Assembly: GCA_013823135.1 (NCBI GenBank)
Contig: PNLP01000016.1
Span: 1-64,000, forward strand
From: Planctomycetaceae bacterium
Lineage (GTDB): Bacteria > Planctomycetota > Planctomycetia > Gemmatales > Gemmataceae
Length of the DNA stretch: 64,000 nt
Direction of reading: 5' to 3'
A model generated the notes under the pieces. The model was not told the DNA's origin. It searched no databases and saw only the letters and a program-made list of their open reading frames with translations. Each line of letters starts with the position of its first letter. Within the stretch, counting starts at the first letter, position 1. This document shows, in pieces, positions 35,572-44,250 of the stretch. The position numbers were made by a program, and so were the translations under genes.

Positions 35572-36723
35572 CTAACCGACAACCACCAAATTGTCGCGAT
35601 GAACCATTTCGGGGTAAGGCACGCTTCCCAGAAGACTTACGATCTGATCCGTTTGTTTTCCGCGAAGAATTGATGCATCTTCCGAGGAGTAGTTGCTCAG
35701 ACCGCGACCAATTTCGGCACCATCAACGTCGCAAATCGCCACCACGTCCCCTTTTCCGAACTCTCCTTCGACCGCTGTCACGCCAACGGGCAACAGGCTC
35801 TTTCCTTGCTGCACGACGGCCCGTTTCGCTCCGGCATCAATTCGGAGCGTTCCCTTGGGTCGCGCGGTGAAGCCAACCCATCGCTTCCATGCGGGAACAT
35901 CGTCGCCGTGGGGGAGGAACAGGGTTCCAACTGGTTCGCCAGCGAACACGCGATCCAAGATGCCGTCGAGCGAGCCGTTCGCCATGATGACCGATTCCCC
36001 GGCGGCGGTTGCCAGTCGGGCAGCGCGGAGCTTGCTTTTCATGCCGCCGGTTCCAAGAGCGCTCTTCGTGTTCGCGGCGAGTTCCGTCACGGATTTGTCG
36101 ATATTTGGAACAGTTGCAACTAACTTCGCATCCGAATTGCTGCGAGGATCGTCGGAATAGAGACCGTCCACATTGGTGAGCAGCACGAGAAGCGGAGCGC
36201 TGAGCAAGTTTGTGACCATCGCGGCGAGGTGGTCGTTGTCACCGAACTTGATTTCCGCGACTGCAACCGTGTCGTTCTCGTTGATGATGGGCAGGGCGTC
36301 GTACTCGAAAAGCGTGCGGATGGTGTTGCGGACGTTCAGGTAGCGTGCACGGCTATCGAAGTCGCCCGCGGTTAACAGGATCTGAGCCGTGTGAACGCCA
36401 TGCGGTGCAAGGCTCTCCTGATACAGTTGCATGAGAGCGGATTGCCCAACTGCTGCACAGGCTTGAAGTTGCGGAAGGTCGGTCGGTCGCTTTCCGAGGC
36501 CGAGTTTCCCGACACCAGCACCGATGGCACCCGAAGTCACCAGGACGACTTTCCGACCACCCGAACGGACGCGATGAAGTTGGTCCGCGAGTGACTGGAT
36601 GCGATGACGGTCGAGATGGCCGGCGGAATCCGCGAGGACGTTGGTCCCGACCTTGATCACAACGGTGTGGGCACGGGCCACGGTTTCGAGGCGAATCGGA
36701 TCGGGCTGGACGGGCAGGGACAT
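35572..36723 (-). CDS. proB: Glutamate 5-kinase
   Basis: ProB phosphorylates glutamate at the gamma carboxyl, the first step of proline synthesis. The protein of about 383 residues has the amino-acid kinase domain (HTVVIKVGTNVLADSAGHLD, VTSGAIGAGVGKLGL, PIINENDTVAV, FGDNDHLAAMV, GTGGMKSKLRAA) and a C-terminal PUA domain (GTLRIDAGAKRAVVQQGKSL, EIGRGLSNYSS). ATG 36723 is used; 36753 is an alternative. proA is not adjacent. It is divergent from the S41 peptidase gene. Confidence 0.95.
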   Translation of the reverse strand: MSLPVQPDPIRLETVARAHTVVIKVGTNVLADSAGHLDRHRIQSLADQLHRVRSGGRKVVLVTSGAIGAGVGKLGLGKRPTDLPQLQACAAVGQSALMQLYQESLAPHGVHTAQILLTAGDFDSRARYLNVRNTIRTLFEYDALPIINENDTVAVAEIKFGDNDHLAAMVTNLLSAPLLVLLTNVDGLYSDDPRSNSDAKLVATVPNIDKSVTELAANTKSALGTGGMKSKLRAARLATAAGESVIMANGSLDGILDRVFAGEPVGTLFLPHGDDVPAWKRWVGFTARPKGTLRIDAGAKRAVVQQGKSLLPVGVTAVEGEFGKGDVVAICDVDGAEIGRGLSNYSSEDASILRGKQTDQIVSLLGSVPYPEMVHRDNLVVVG

Positions 36724-36863
36724 GGGTTGACCGGTCGGAGAATTACGTGTCATATGCTCAGTTAGTACCGAACCGACCCGAATCGTGCAACCCGGTCGAC
36801 CTGTCACCAGGGTGTAACGGCGGAAACAAACATTTGACTGCGGCCCTGCGAAGTGGTTACTAT

Positions 36864-36891
36864 TTGACCTTAGCTGGTTGTTCGTTATTCT
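36864..36891 (+). promoter_or_regulatory. Possible sigma-70-type promoter of the S41 peptidase gene
   Basis: TTGACC (36864-36869) and TATTCT (36886-36891) are separated by 16 bp, about 60 bp before ATG 36953 and in the divergent region with proB. The -10 match is partial. Confidence 0.35.
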
Positions 36892-36952
36892 CCACTCTCC
36901 CCGAACCTGCCCCAGCCGAGCACAATGAACTCCTGAACCAAGGACTTCGGCA

Positions 36953-38641
36953 ATGACCGCGTGGGCAACAATCCGCCGGGCCAGGATCGGGGCGGCACTT
37001 CCGCTCTTCCTCGTATTTGCTTTGCCGGCGTTCGTTCGGGGTGCTGACGAACCAGCGAAGTCTGGCAAACCCGTCAAACTCACCCCGGTTCAGTTGCGAG
37101 CCGCAGCCGACGCAGCTGAGAAGGCTGGTGATTGGGAAGCGGCGTTCACCAACTACTGCCACTTGTTCGTAGCTGATCGCACGTCAGCCGATGTCCGCGA
37201 CAAACTGAACGTCGCCCTTCGCCGATCACAGCAACTCCGTCGTCACCGCGACCCGAACTTTCAACAGTTTGCCGCAAGCATGTCGACGACCGACGCCATG
37301 CGGTTGTTCGCCGAAGTTGTGACGAAAGTCCCCGTTCTTTATGTGGAACGTGAACGAGCAACGCCCCAGATCCTGTGGGAACACGGGATCGAAGAGTTGT
37401 CACGGGCACTCGATAACCCCAGCTTTCGACAAGCGTTCTTCGACGGTGCCAGCGTAGACAAGGTTGAGAGCTTTCGCAAAACCTTGCGAGTGAACTGGGC
37501 GAAGCAACCCGTCGCGAATGCGATCGACGCCCAGAAGTTCCTGCGTCAGTTGCTTTCCGCTGCGGATGCAGCATTCACCGTCCGTGTTCGCTCAGCTCTG
37601 ATCTTGGAGATGGTGTGCGGTGCCTGTGCTGGCCTCGATGAGTACACGGTCTTCCTGAACCCCTCGCAGTGGAACCCAGCCGCAGTGGCAACTGTTCCCG
37701 ATATGACCGCTCAGGGTGTCTACCTCGGAATTGCCGATGGTGCCCTGGTGGTCGCTGGTGTTGCACCGGGGTCGTGGGCCGCGCTGAATACGTCACTCAT
37801 CAAAGGTGATCGCATCAGCCGGCTAAACGGAAAAACGATGGAGATGACGACCCTGGCACTCGCGGCGGAAGCACTTCGCACCCCCGTCGATGGCTTCCAC
37901 GAGATTGAAACAATCGGGGTCGAGTCCGACAATCTGTCCCGCCTGCCAGTCGTCGTTCCGACGGTGTATCGCACCGAAGTTGTGAACATCAAAGAAGGAA
38001 TCGGGTACATTCGGATCGGTAGCATCGCGACAACTACGCCACGCGAGTTGGATGAGGCCGTTCACTGGTTGAAGGCTCGCGGGGTGCGGTCCGTGGTGAT
38101 TGATCTCCGGGGCAACATGGGTGGATCGTTCACGGCCGGCGTCGATACGGCCAAGCGATTGATCCCCGCTGGGCTTATCGTCACGACACAGGGGCAACTC
38201 TCGCAGGTCGATAATCAGCCGTTCTCCTCGGACAGCGGGATGAGTGCTCACGACATTCCTGCCGTCGTGCTGGTGGACGGGGAAACCGCCTCCGCTGCCG
38301 AGGTGCTGGCAGTGGCGTTGAAGGACCACAACCGCGCGACACTCGTCGGAATGCCGACTTTTGGGAAGGGTGCGATTCAGTACCCTGTTCGGCTCGACGC
38401 ACTGGACGAAAAAGACGAGAGTGGCCGGCCCAAGACCCTCAAGTCAGGCGGCGTGCGGCTCACGATCGCGAAGCTGATCGCACCGAGCGGCTCACCGATC
38501 AACGGCGTGGGCGTGATGCCACACGTTCTGGAGATGCACCCCGCACGTCAGCGTGAGATTGCCATCGAGAAGGCGATCGAACTTCTGCCGCCGCTTCCCC
38601 GGCCGATGTCTCCGATGTCCGGGCTTGTGAACACGCCGTGA
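36953..38641 (+). CDS. Secreted S41 (C-terminal processing) serine peptidase with PDZ-like domain
   Basis: This 562-residue protein has an export signal (RIGAALPLFLVFALPAFVRG) and an N-terminal helical region of about 200 residues. A PDZ-like region (GVYLGIADGALVVAGVAPGS, GDRISRLNGK) follows, then the S41 catalytic core. The core has YIRIGSIATTT, VVIDLRGNMGGSFTAGVD, nucleophile Ser447 in VDGETASAAEVLA, and general base Lys472 in GMPTFGKGAIQ. It probably trims exported or membrane proteins. A hairpin follows the stop, 14 bp before nadC. Confidence 0.92.
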   Translation: MTAWATIRRARIGAALPLFLVFALPAFVRGADEPAKSGKPVKLTPVQLRAAADAAEKAGDWEAAFTNYCHLFVADRTSADVRDKLNVALRRSQQLRRHRDPNFQQFAASMSTTDAMRLFAEVVTKVPVLYVERERATPQILWEHGIEELSRALDNPSFRQAFFDGASVDKVESFRKTLRVNWAKQPVANAIDAQKFLRQLLSAADAAFTVRVRSALILEMVCGACAGLDEYTVFLNPSQWNPAAVATVPDMTAQGVYLGIADGALVVAGVAPGSWAALNTSLIKGDRISRLNGKTMEMTTLALAAEALRTPVDGFHEIETIGVESDNLSRLPVVVPTVYRTEVVNIKEGIGYIRIGSIATTTPRELDEAVHWLKARGVRSVVIDLRGNMGGSFTAGVDTAKRLIPAGLIVTTQGQLSQVDNQPFSSDSGMSAHDIPAVVLVDGETASAAEVLAVALKDHNRATLVGMPTFGKGAIQYPVRLDALDEKDESGRPKTLKSGGVRLTIAKLIAPSGSPINGVGVMPHVLEMHPARQREIAIEKAIELLPPLPRPMSPMSGLVNTP

Positions 38642-38647
38642 TTTTCA

Positions 38648-38670
38648 ACCCGCCCCGACGCTGGGCGGGT
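38648..38670 (+). terminator. Hairpin between the S41 peptidase gene and nadC
   Basis: ACCCGCCC and GGGCGGGT form an 8-bp stem with a 7-base loop, just after the peptidase stop. The following tract (CGTACAATTCC) is weak in T, so termination is uncertain. Confidence 0.45.
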
Positions 38671-38684
38671 CGTACAATTCCTTC

Positions 38685-39554
38685 ATGTCCACGTTCACAC
38701 CTGATGAGGCGGTTGCCTGCCGCCGTTTGATCGATCTCGCGCTCGCCGAAGACTTCGGCACCACAGGCGACCGAACCAGCCTCGCCACCATCCCCGCCAC
38801 CACCGTGAGCCGAGCGGCGTTCGTCGCGCGGTCGCCGGGAGTTGTTGCCGGCTTACCCGCGGCCGAGATGGTTTGCGCCGCAGTCGACCCCAAACTCACA
38901 TTCAAGATCAACACACCTGATGGCTCGCGGCTCGACCGCGGTACGCTCCTGGCCACGGTCAGTGGGCCACTGCAATCCATCCTCGCGGCCGAACGCACGG
39001 CGCTGAACTTCCTCCAGCGGTTGAGCGGGGTCGCCTCGCTGACCCGCAAATTCGTGGATGCCGCAACGGGGTTCCGGGCCAAGATGCTCGACACCCGCAA
39101 GACAACCCCGGGCTGGCGGTTGCTGGAGAAGTACGCAGTGCGGTGCGGCGGCGGGGCGAACCACCGCATCGGGTTGTACGACGGCATTCTGATCAAGGAC
39201 AACCACCTCGCGGGGCTCGGTGGCGACGTGCGGCGAGCCGTGGAAGCCGCTCGAGCATACCCCGGCAACTCAACGTTGCCGGTCGAAGTGGAAGTAGACA
39301 CCCTCGAACAACTCGAGGTCGCCCTCGCCGTGCGTGCGGACATCGTGCTGCTCGACAACATGAGCCTGGAACAACTCCGTACGGCCGTCAGTCGTCGTGA
39401 CGTGGTCGCCCCCGGTGTGTTGCTCGAAGCATCGGGTGGCGTGAACCTGGACACGGTGCTGGGGATTGCGGAAACGGGCGTGGATCGCATCAGCGTTGGG
39501 GCGTTGACGCACTCGGCTCCGGCTCTCGACATCGGGCTGGATTATCTGTCGTGA
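38685..39554 (+). CDS. nadC: Nicotinate-nucleotide pyrophosphorylase (carboxylating)
   Basis: NadC makes nicotinate mononucleotide from quinolinate and PRPP in NAD synthesis. The 289-residue protein has LAEDFGTTGDRTS, ERTALNFLQRLSGVASLTRK, DTRKTTPGWRLLEKYAVRCG, GGANHRIGLYDGILIKDNHL and LEASGGVNLDTV, all family hallmarks. Length is typical. Its stop overlaps the birA start by four bases (GTGA). The pairing with birA links two cofactor genes. Confidence 0.96.
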   Translation: MSTFTPDEAVACRRLIDLALAEDFGTTGDRTSLATIPATTVSRAAFVARSPGVVAGLPAAEMVCAAVDPKLTFKINTPDGSRLDRGTLLATVSGPLQSILAAERTALNFLQRLSGVASLTRKFVDAATGFRAKMLDTRKTTPGWRLLEKYAVRCGGGANHRIGLYDGILIKDNHLAGLGGDVRRAVEAARAYPGNSTLPVEVEVDTLEQLEVALAVRADIVLLDNMSLEQLRTAVSRRDVVAPGVLLEASGGVNLDTVLGIAETGVDRISVGALTHSAPALDIGLDYLS

Positions 39555-40336
39555 GTGCCCGCGAACCCCGCGAAACCTGGAACCTCGACACGGCACATAT
39601 TGGCCAGCGCGTGCTGTTCTTCGATCAACTTCACAGCACGAATACCACCGCGGCCGAACTGGCTTCGACCCACGAGAGCGGGCTCGTGGTCCTCGCGGAC
39701 TTCCAGAGCGCCGGGCGAGGGCAGTACGGTCGTGTGTGGCAATCGCGGCCAGGCAGTTCGCTGCTGATGTCGGTGGCGTTGCGGTCGCCGCGTGAACTGT
39801 GCCGCCCCGTGATCTTCACGGCACTCGCAGCGGTCGCGATGGGTGAGGCAATCCTTGCGCTCACCGGCACGCAGGCCCGGATCAAGTGGCCGAACGATCT
39901 GCTGATTCGCGGCAAGAAAGTCTGCGGCATTCTGATCGAGAATACCACAGCCACCGTCATCGGAATAGGGCTCAATCTGAACCAGACAGCCGAGCAGTTC
40001 GCAGAGGCGAATCTACCCGACGCAACTTCGCTGGGGATCGTTTCGGGGAAGCCTGTCGAGGTGGCCGCTGCCGCGGATGTGGTGATCCGGAAACTCGACG
40101 CGGAATACACGCGGCTTCTGGCGGGGGAGCGGGTCGCGGTCGAGGCGGACTGGAAGTGGCGGATCGGGTTGTTGGGTCGCCAAGTGACGGCCGAACTCAC
40201 GGACGGCTCGCTCGTGTCGGGTCGTTTGCACGAGATGAGCTTCGATGGACTGGAATTGGACACGGGCGACAGCGGCTGGCGTGTGCTCGTCCCCGAAATG
40301 GTGCGACAACTGCGACCGTTCTCGGATTCCGTGTAA
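39551..40336 (+). CDS. birA: Biotin-[acetyl-CoA-carboxylase] ligase, without regulatory HTH
   Basis: BirA joins biotin to the acceptor lysine of carboxylase carrier proteins through biotinyl-AMP. The 261-residue protein has FFDQLHSTNTTAAEL, the loop SAGRGQYGRVWQSRPGSSLL, KWPNDLLIRGKKVCGILIEN and IGIGLNLNQT, then a short SH3-like C-terminal domain. The N-terminal DNA-binding domain of bifunctional BirA is missing, so it should not repress biotin genes itself. The GTG start overlaps the nadC stop. Confidence 0.94.
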   Translation: MSAREPRETWNLDTAHIGQRVLFFDQLHSTNTTAAELASTHESGLVVLADFQSAGRGQYGRVWQSRPGSSLLMSVALRSPRELCRPVIFTALAAVAMGEAILALTGTQARIKWPNDLLIRGKKVCGILIENTTATVIGIGLNLNQTAEQFAEANLPDATSLGIVSGKPVEVAAAADVVIRKLDAEYTRLLAGERVAVEADWKWRIGLLGRQVTAELTDGSLVSGRLHEMSFDGLELDTGDSGWRVLVPEMVRQLRPFSDSV

Positions 40337-40444
40337 ACTCCGAATTTTCCGCCGGTATGCCCACAAAACCAGACTGCTTGCCGGTCTGCACACGTGTCGT
40401 ATATTTTCCGCCGTCGGACCCGCCCTGAGCCTCCTCGGAAACGT

Positions 40445-41743
40445 ATGCGTTTCCGATCGGGAGCCGTTTCCGTGTCTCCCACAACGCCCATCCCTGAACT
40501 TCGTGAGGCGCAACTCGCCCGCGTCCGGGAATTGTTGCGGGTCGTGCTGCCGGGTAACCGGTTCTACAATCGCAAATTCAATGGGGTAGGTGCGAGCGAC
40601 GTTCGCACCCTCGACGACTTCCGAACGCTCCCGTTCACGCTGAAGGCCGAACTCGCGGCGGATCAAACCGAGAACCCGCCGTACGGTTCCACCCTTTCTT
40701 TCGCATTTGAGAAGTACTCTCGCCTCCACCAAACCTCGGGCACGAGCACGGGCAAACCGCTCCGCTGGCTAGACACACCAGAATCGTGGGAGTGGCTCCT
40801 CGGGTGCTGGCGGGTCAGCTTCCCGTTCATGGGGCTGACTGCTGGCGACATCATTTTCTTCCCGTTCTCGTTCGGGCCGTTCCTGGGGTTCTGGACCGCA
40901 TTCGAGGCCGCATCCCGAGCCGGCTACATGTGCATCCCCGGCGGCGGCATGACCAGCACCGCACGGCTACGCTTCCTGATCGAGCACGCCTGCACGGTGG
41001 TGTTCGCTACTCCCACCTACGCACTGCATCTCGCCGAGCTCGCGGCGAAGGAAGGAATCGACCTCGCGAACGGTCCCGTGCGTGCGGTCGTGGTGGCTGG
41101 CGAACCCGGTGGCAACATCCCGGCGACGCGAGAACGGATCGAAACCGTCTGGGGTGCCCGCGTGTTCGACCACTACGGGATGACGGAAATCGGCCCGGTT
41201 GCCGTCGAGAGCCACGATCAACGGGGGCATATGTACCTGCTGGAATCGGAATACCTCGCAGAGGTTCTGATCCCCGGGACCAACACGCCTGCGCCGGCTG
41301 GAGAATTCGGCGAACTGGTAGTCACGAATCTTGGAAGGACCGGGAGCCCTCTCATTCGTTACCGCACGGGTGATCTCGTGCGAATTGCCACCGATTCGGA
41401 CCCCACGGGGCGAACGTGGCGACGGCTCGACGGTGGCATTCTGGGGCGTGCGGATGATATGATTCACGTCCGGGGTAATAACCTGTACCCTGCCTCCATT
41501 GAGTCCATCATTCGACGGTTTTCTGAGGTCGCGGAATACCGGATCGTCGTGGATCACCGCGGATCGCTGACTGATCTGCGAATCGAAGTCGAGCCTGTTG
41601 ATGGAGACGGTCGTGAGTTGGCCGAGAACGTGAGCCGGGCTGTTCGCGACGAATTGTTGTTCCGCGTCGATGTGTCTGCTGTTCCGTGTGGAAGTTTACC
41701 GCGATTCGAATTGAAAGCGAAACGGCTCGTACACCAGAGATGA
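40445..41743 (+). CDS. Phenylacetate-CoA ligase-like (PaaK family) adenylate-forming enzyme
   Basis: This enzyme of about 432 residues activates a carboxylic acid as acyl-AMP. Visible are the P-loop YSRLHQTSGTSTGKPLRW, FDHYGMTEIGP (A5), LIRYRTGDLVR (A7), and GRADDMIHVRGNNLYPASIE (A8), with a C-terminal subdomain ending LPRFELKAKRLVHQR that carries a candidate catalytic Lys. The start is uncertain: ATG 40445 is used, but GTG 40472 has a good GGGAG before it. It follows birA by 108 bp on the same strand. The substrate is unknown; aryl or fatty acids are both possible. Confidence 0.85.
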   Translation: MRFRSGAVSVSPTTPIPELREAQLARVRELLRVVLPGNRFYNRKFNGVGASDVRTLDDFRTLPFTLKAELAADQTENPPYGSTLSFAFEKYSRLHQTSGTSTGKPLRWLDTPESWEWLLGCWRVSFPFMGLTAGDIIFFPFSFGPFLGFWTAFEAASRAGYMCIPGGGMTSTARLRFLIEHACTVVFATPTYALHLAELAAKEGIDLANGPVRAVVVAGEPGGNIPATRERIETVWGARVFDHYGMTEIGPVAVESHDQRGHMYLLESEYLAEVLIPGTNTPAPAGEFGELVVTNLGRTGSPLIRYRTGDLVRIATDSDPTGRTWRRLDGGILGRADDMIHVRGNNLYPASIESIIRRFSEVAEYRIVVDHRGSLTDLRIEVEPVDGDGRELAENVSRAVRDELLFRVDVSAVPCGSLPRFELKAKRLVHQR

Positions 41744-41753
41744 TGGCGAGCGA

Positions 41754-41771
41754 GGGGGACGCGAGTCCCCC
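41754..41771. repeat. C/G-rich short palindrome, copy 2
   Basis: GGGGGAC-GCGA-GTCCCCC follows GGCGAGCGA, as in the copy at 14.4 kb. The GCGA loop belongs to the stable GNRA class. It lies between the ligase and PQQ-propeller genes and could also act as a terminator. Confidence 0.5.
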
Positions 41772-41833
41772 GCAAGGATGTTCCGCCGGGGAGTCTGGTA
41801 CCCCCGCGGCACGATACCACCCCGGAGTTCCCG

Positions 41834-44164
41834 ATGCTGCCAACCCTCCCGCCGCGACTCCTGCTGCTTGTTTTTGCAACGGCGCTCGCCGTACCCTCCT
41901 CGGCGACTTCCGCCGACTGGATTCACTGGCGTGGCCCGGAGATGAATGGTTCATCTCGTGAGACGAACCTGCCCGGTGAATTCAACCCGGCTGCCGGGGT
42001 GAAGGGGAACGTACTGTGGTCCGCCCCTTACGGTGGCCGCGCTGCCCCGCTCGTCATGGGTGGGCGAGTCTACGTTCTTCAAGGCACGGGGGTTGGCCTC
42101 GAAGAATCCGAGCAGATGGTTTGCGTGGATGAGAAGACCGGCAAGTTGCTGTGGACCTACCGCTTCAACGTCTTCCACACCGACATTGTTTCCACCCGTC
42201 TCGCTTGGGCACCGCTCACAGGCGACCCCGCGACCGGATACGTCTACGCTCAGACCACTGGCGGCTTGTTGCTGTGCCTCGACAAGGAAGGCAAACTTGT
42301 GTGGCAACACAACTTGACCGAGGAATACGGCCGGGCGAGCGGTTACGGCGGGCGCATCCCGTCGCCGATCTTTGACAGTGGCCTCGTGATCGTCGGGATG
42401 GTGAGCTCGAGCTGGGGCGACTTCTCACGCGGCACCAACCGCTACGTCGCCTTCGATGGCAAGACGGGTGAAGTGGTGTGGTGGCACGATGCAGGGTTCC
42501 CGAGCAAGGAAACGTACTGTTCGCACCCGGTGGTCGCTGTCATCAACGGCCAGCGATTGCTCATCAGCGGTGGTGCCGACGGCTACCTGCACGCGATCAA
42601 GGTGCGGACTGGCGAACGGGTCTGGACGTACCAGATTTGTGGTGGTGCAGCCAACGGTGCTCCGATTGTCGATGGCAACTACATCTACGCGACCCACGGC
42701 GACGAGAACCCGGACGGTGGGCCATACGGCCGTCTCATCTGTCTGGATGCTTCCAAACTCGACAAGAACGGCAAGCCCACGATCGTCTGGGATTTCCGCA
42801 AGTCGATCCGCTTCGGCCTCGCCTCTGCGGCGCTCTCCGATGGACGGATCTACGTTCCAGACGACGCCGGCGACCTGCACTGCTTCAACGCCAAGACCGG
42901 CAAACCTCTCTGGAAGTACCGCTACGCTAACGAAGTCCGTGGCTCTCCGCTCGTTGCCGACGGCAAGGTCTACATCATGGACGTGCAACGCCGGATGATG
43001 ATCCTTACCCTGAAGGGGAACGAGAAGCCCGACGAGGTCGAGACGTTCGAGTATCGCTTCAAGGAACCGAAGGGCATCTACTCGGAAACCAACGGCACTC
43101 CCATCGCGGTGAATGGCCACGTGTATTTCGTTTCGGCAGCCAATCTGTTCTGCCTCGGCGTCCCCGATGCGAAGCCGGAAACGGTCAAGTATCCGCCGCT
43201 GCCTGAAGAAACGCCGTTCAAGGAGGGAGCAGTCGCAGGGGTTCGCTTGTTCCCGGCCGATGTCGTGGTGAAGCCAGGCGAAACAGTTCAGTTCAAACCA
43301 GTGTTCGTCGACGCGAACGGGCGCGAGGTGAAGAACACGCGAACCGACGCCAAGGCGACCTGGACAATTCCGCTTCCAGCAAAGACGCCGACCGGTGCTC
43401 AACCTCCCGCGCTTGTAGGGAAGCTCTCCGATAACGGGCAACTCACCGTTGCCGCGCTTCCTCCTGCTCAACAGGGTTATGTGGAATTCGAGAGTGGCGA
43501 GCTCAAGGCACCCCGTGCCCGTGTTCGCGTTGCGGCTCAGATCCCCTGGAAGCAGGACTTCGAAAAGTCCCCGGAGGGGTCGTCGCCCGGCGGTTGGGTG
43601 AATGCCAACGGCAAGTTCACTGTTGTGAAACTCCCCGATGGCAACACGGTGCTGATGAAGAACAACAACGACCCACGGCCACCGCTTGCGAAGGCGAACG
43701 CGTTCATCACGACGCCAGACGCAGCGAACTACACCATCCAGGCCAACTTGATGGGGACTGTCGTTCGGGGTGGGATGGGCGATTTCGGTCTCATCAACAG
43801 CCGTTATTCCTTGATTCTTGACGGGAAGACCGATCCAGACAGTAAGAAGCGCCAGCTTCGACTGGTATCGTGGGAAGCTCGTCCGCGAATTACCAAGGTC
43901 GTGGATTTCGACTGGCAGCCGGACGTGTGGTACACCGCCAAGCTCGTGATCGAGCACAAGGAAAAGACGGCGGTCGTTCGCGGCAAGGTCTGGAAGAAGG
44001 GTGAGGCTGAACCCACCGCTTGGACGGTGGAACTCGAAGACCCCAGCCCCAACCGCGTCGGTGCGGCTGGCATCTACGGCTATGTGACCAACAGCACCGC
44101 GATCGAGACGGGTTCGAACTGCTATTACGACAACATCATCATTACGCCCGATGCCAAGAAGTGA
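41834..44164 (+). CDS. Secreted PQQ-type beta-propeller protein (large)
   Basis: This 776-residue protein has signal peptide PPRLLLLVFATALAVPSSAT and then repeated propeller blades of the A-F-D-x-x-T-G-x-x-x-W type (CVDEKTGKLLWTYRF, AFDGKTGEVVWWHDAG, IKVRTGERVWTYQ, CFNAKTGKPLWKYRY). After residue about 470 come Ig-like/Big-type strands (LFPADVVVKPGETVQFKPVF) and a lectin-like domain at the C-terminus (PWKQDFEKSPEGSSPGGWVN to NCYYDNIIITP). Planctomycetes use such proteins widely, mostly without PQQ. It may bind glycans or scaffold others. A second propeller gene follows after a strong hairpin. Confidence 0.88.
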   Translation: MLPTLPPRLLLLVFATALAVPSSATSADWIHWRGPEMNGSSRETNLPGEFNPAAGVKGNVLWSAPYGGRAAPLVMGGRVYVLQGTGVGLEESEQMVCVDEKTGKLLWTYRFNVFHTDIVSTRLAWAPLTGDPATGYVYAQTTGGLLLCLDKEGKLVWQHNLTEEYGRASGYGGRIPSPIFDSGLVIVGMVSSSWGDFSRGTNRYVAFDGKTGEVVWWHDAGFPSKETYCSHPVVAVINGQRLLISGGADGYLHAIKVRTGERVWTYQICGGAANGAPIVDGNYIYATHGDENPDGGPYGRLICLDASKLDKNGKPTIVWDFRKSIRFGLASAALSDGRIYVPDDAGDLHCFNAKTGKPLWKYRYANEVRGSPLVADGKVYIMDVQRRMMILTLKGNEKPDEVETFEYRFKEPKGIYSETNGTPIAVNGHVYFVSAANLFCLGVPDAKPETVKYPPLPEETPFKEGAVAGVRLFPADVVVKPGETVQFKPVFVDANGREVKNTRTDAKATWTIPLPAKTPTGAQPPALVGKLSDNGQLTVAALPPAQQGYVEFESGELKAPRARVRVAAQIPWKQDFEKSPEGSSPGGWVNANGKFTVVKLPDGNTVLMKNNNDPRPPLAKANAFITTPDAANYTIQANLMGTVVRGGMGDFGLINSRYSLILDGKTDPDSKKRQLRLVSWEARPRITKVVDFDWQPDVWYTAKLVIEHKEKTAVVRGKVWKKGEAEPTAWTVELEDPSPNRVGAAGIYGYVTNSTAIETGSNCYYDNIIITPDAKK

Positions 44165-44170
44165 TAACTG

Positions 44171-44214
44171 AGCCGCTTGCGGCTTCGCAGTGTGCTGCGA
44201 AGCCCCAAGCGGCT
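44171..44214 (+). terminator. Long two-part hairpin between the two PQQ-propeller genes
   Basis: The outer stem AGCCGCTTG / CAAGCGGCT and inner stem GGCTTCGCAG / CTGCGAAGCC enclose loop TGTG. It lies in the 86-bp gap right after the first stop. No T-run follows, so partial read-through to the next gene or mRNA end protection is likely. Confidence 0.55.
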
Positions 44215-44250
44215 AACTCAACACCTGAATTCCCACAGGAGCCGAACAAT

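Noticed and set aside
42425..43957. 510-codon minus-strand open frame inside the first PQQ-propeller gene
   Set aside because: It lies antisense to clear propeller blades, has histidine/arginine/valine-rich composition typical of a reverse-frame shadow in GC-rich DNA, and shows no domain.
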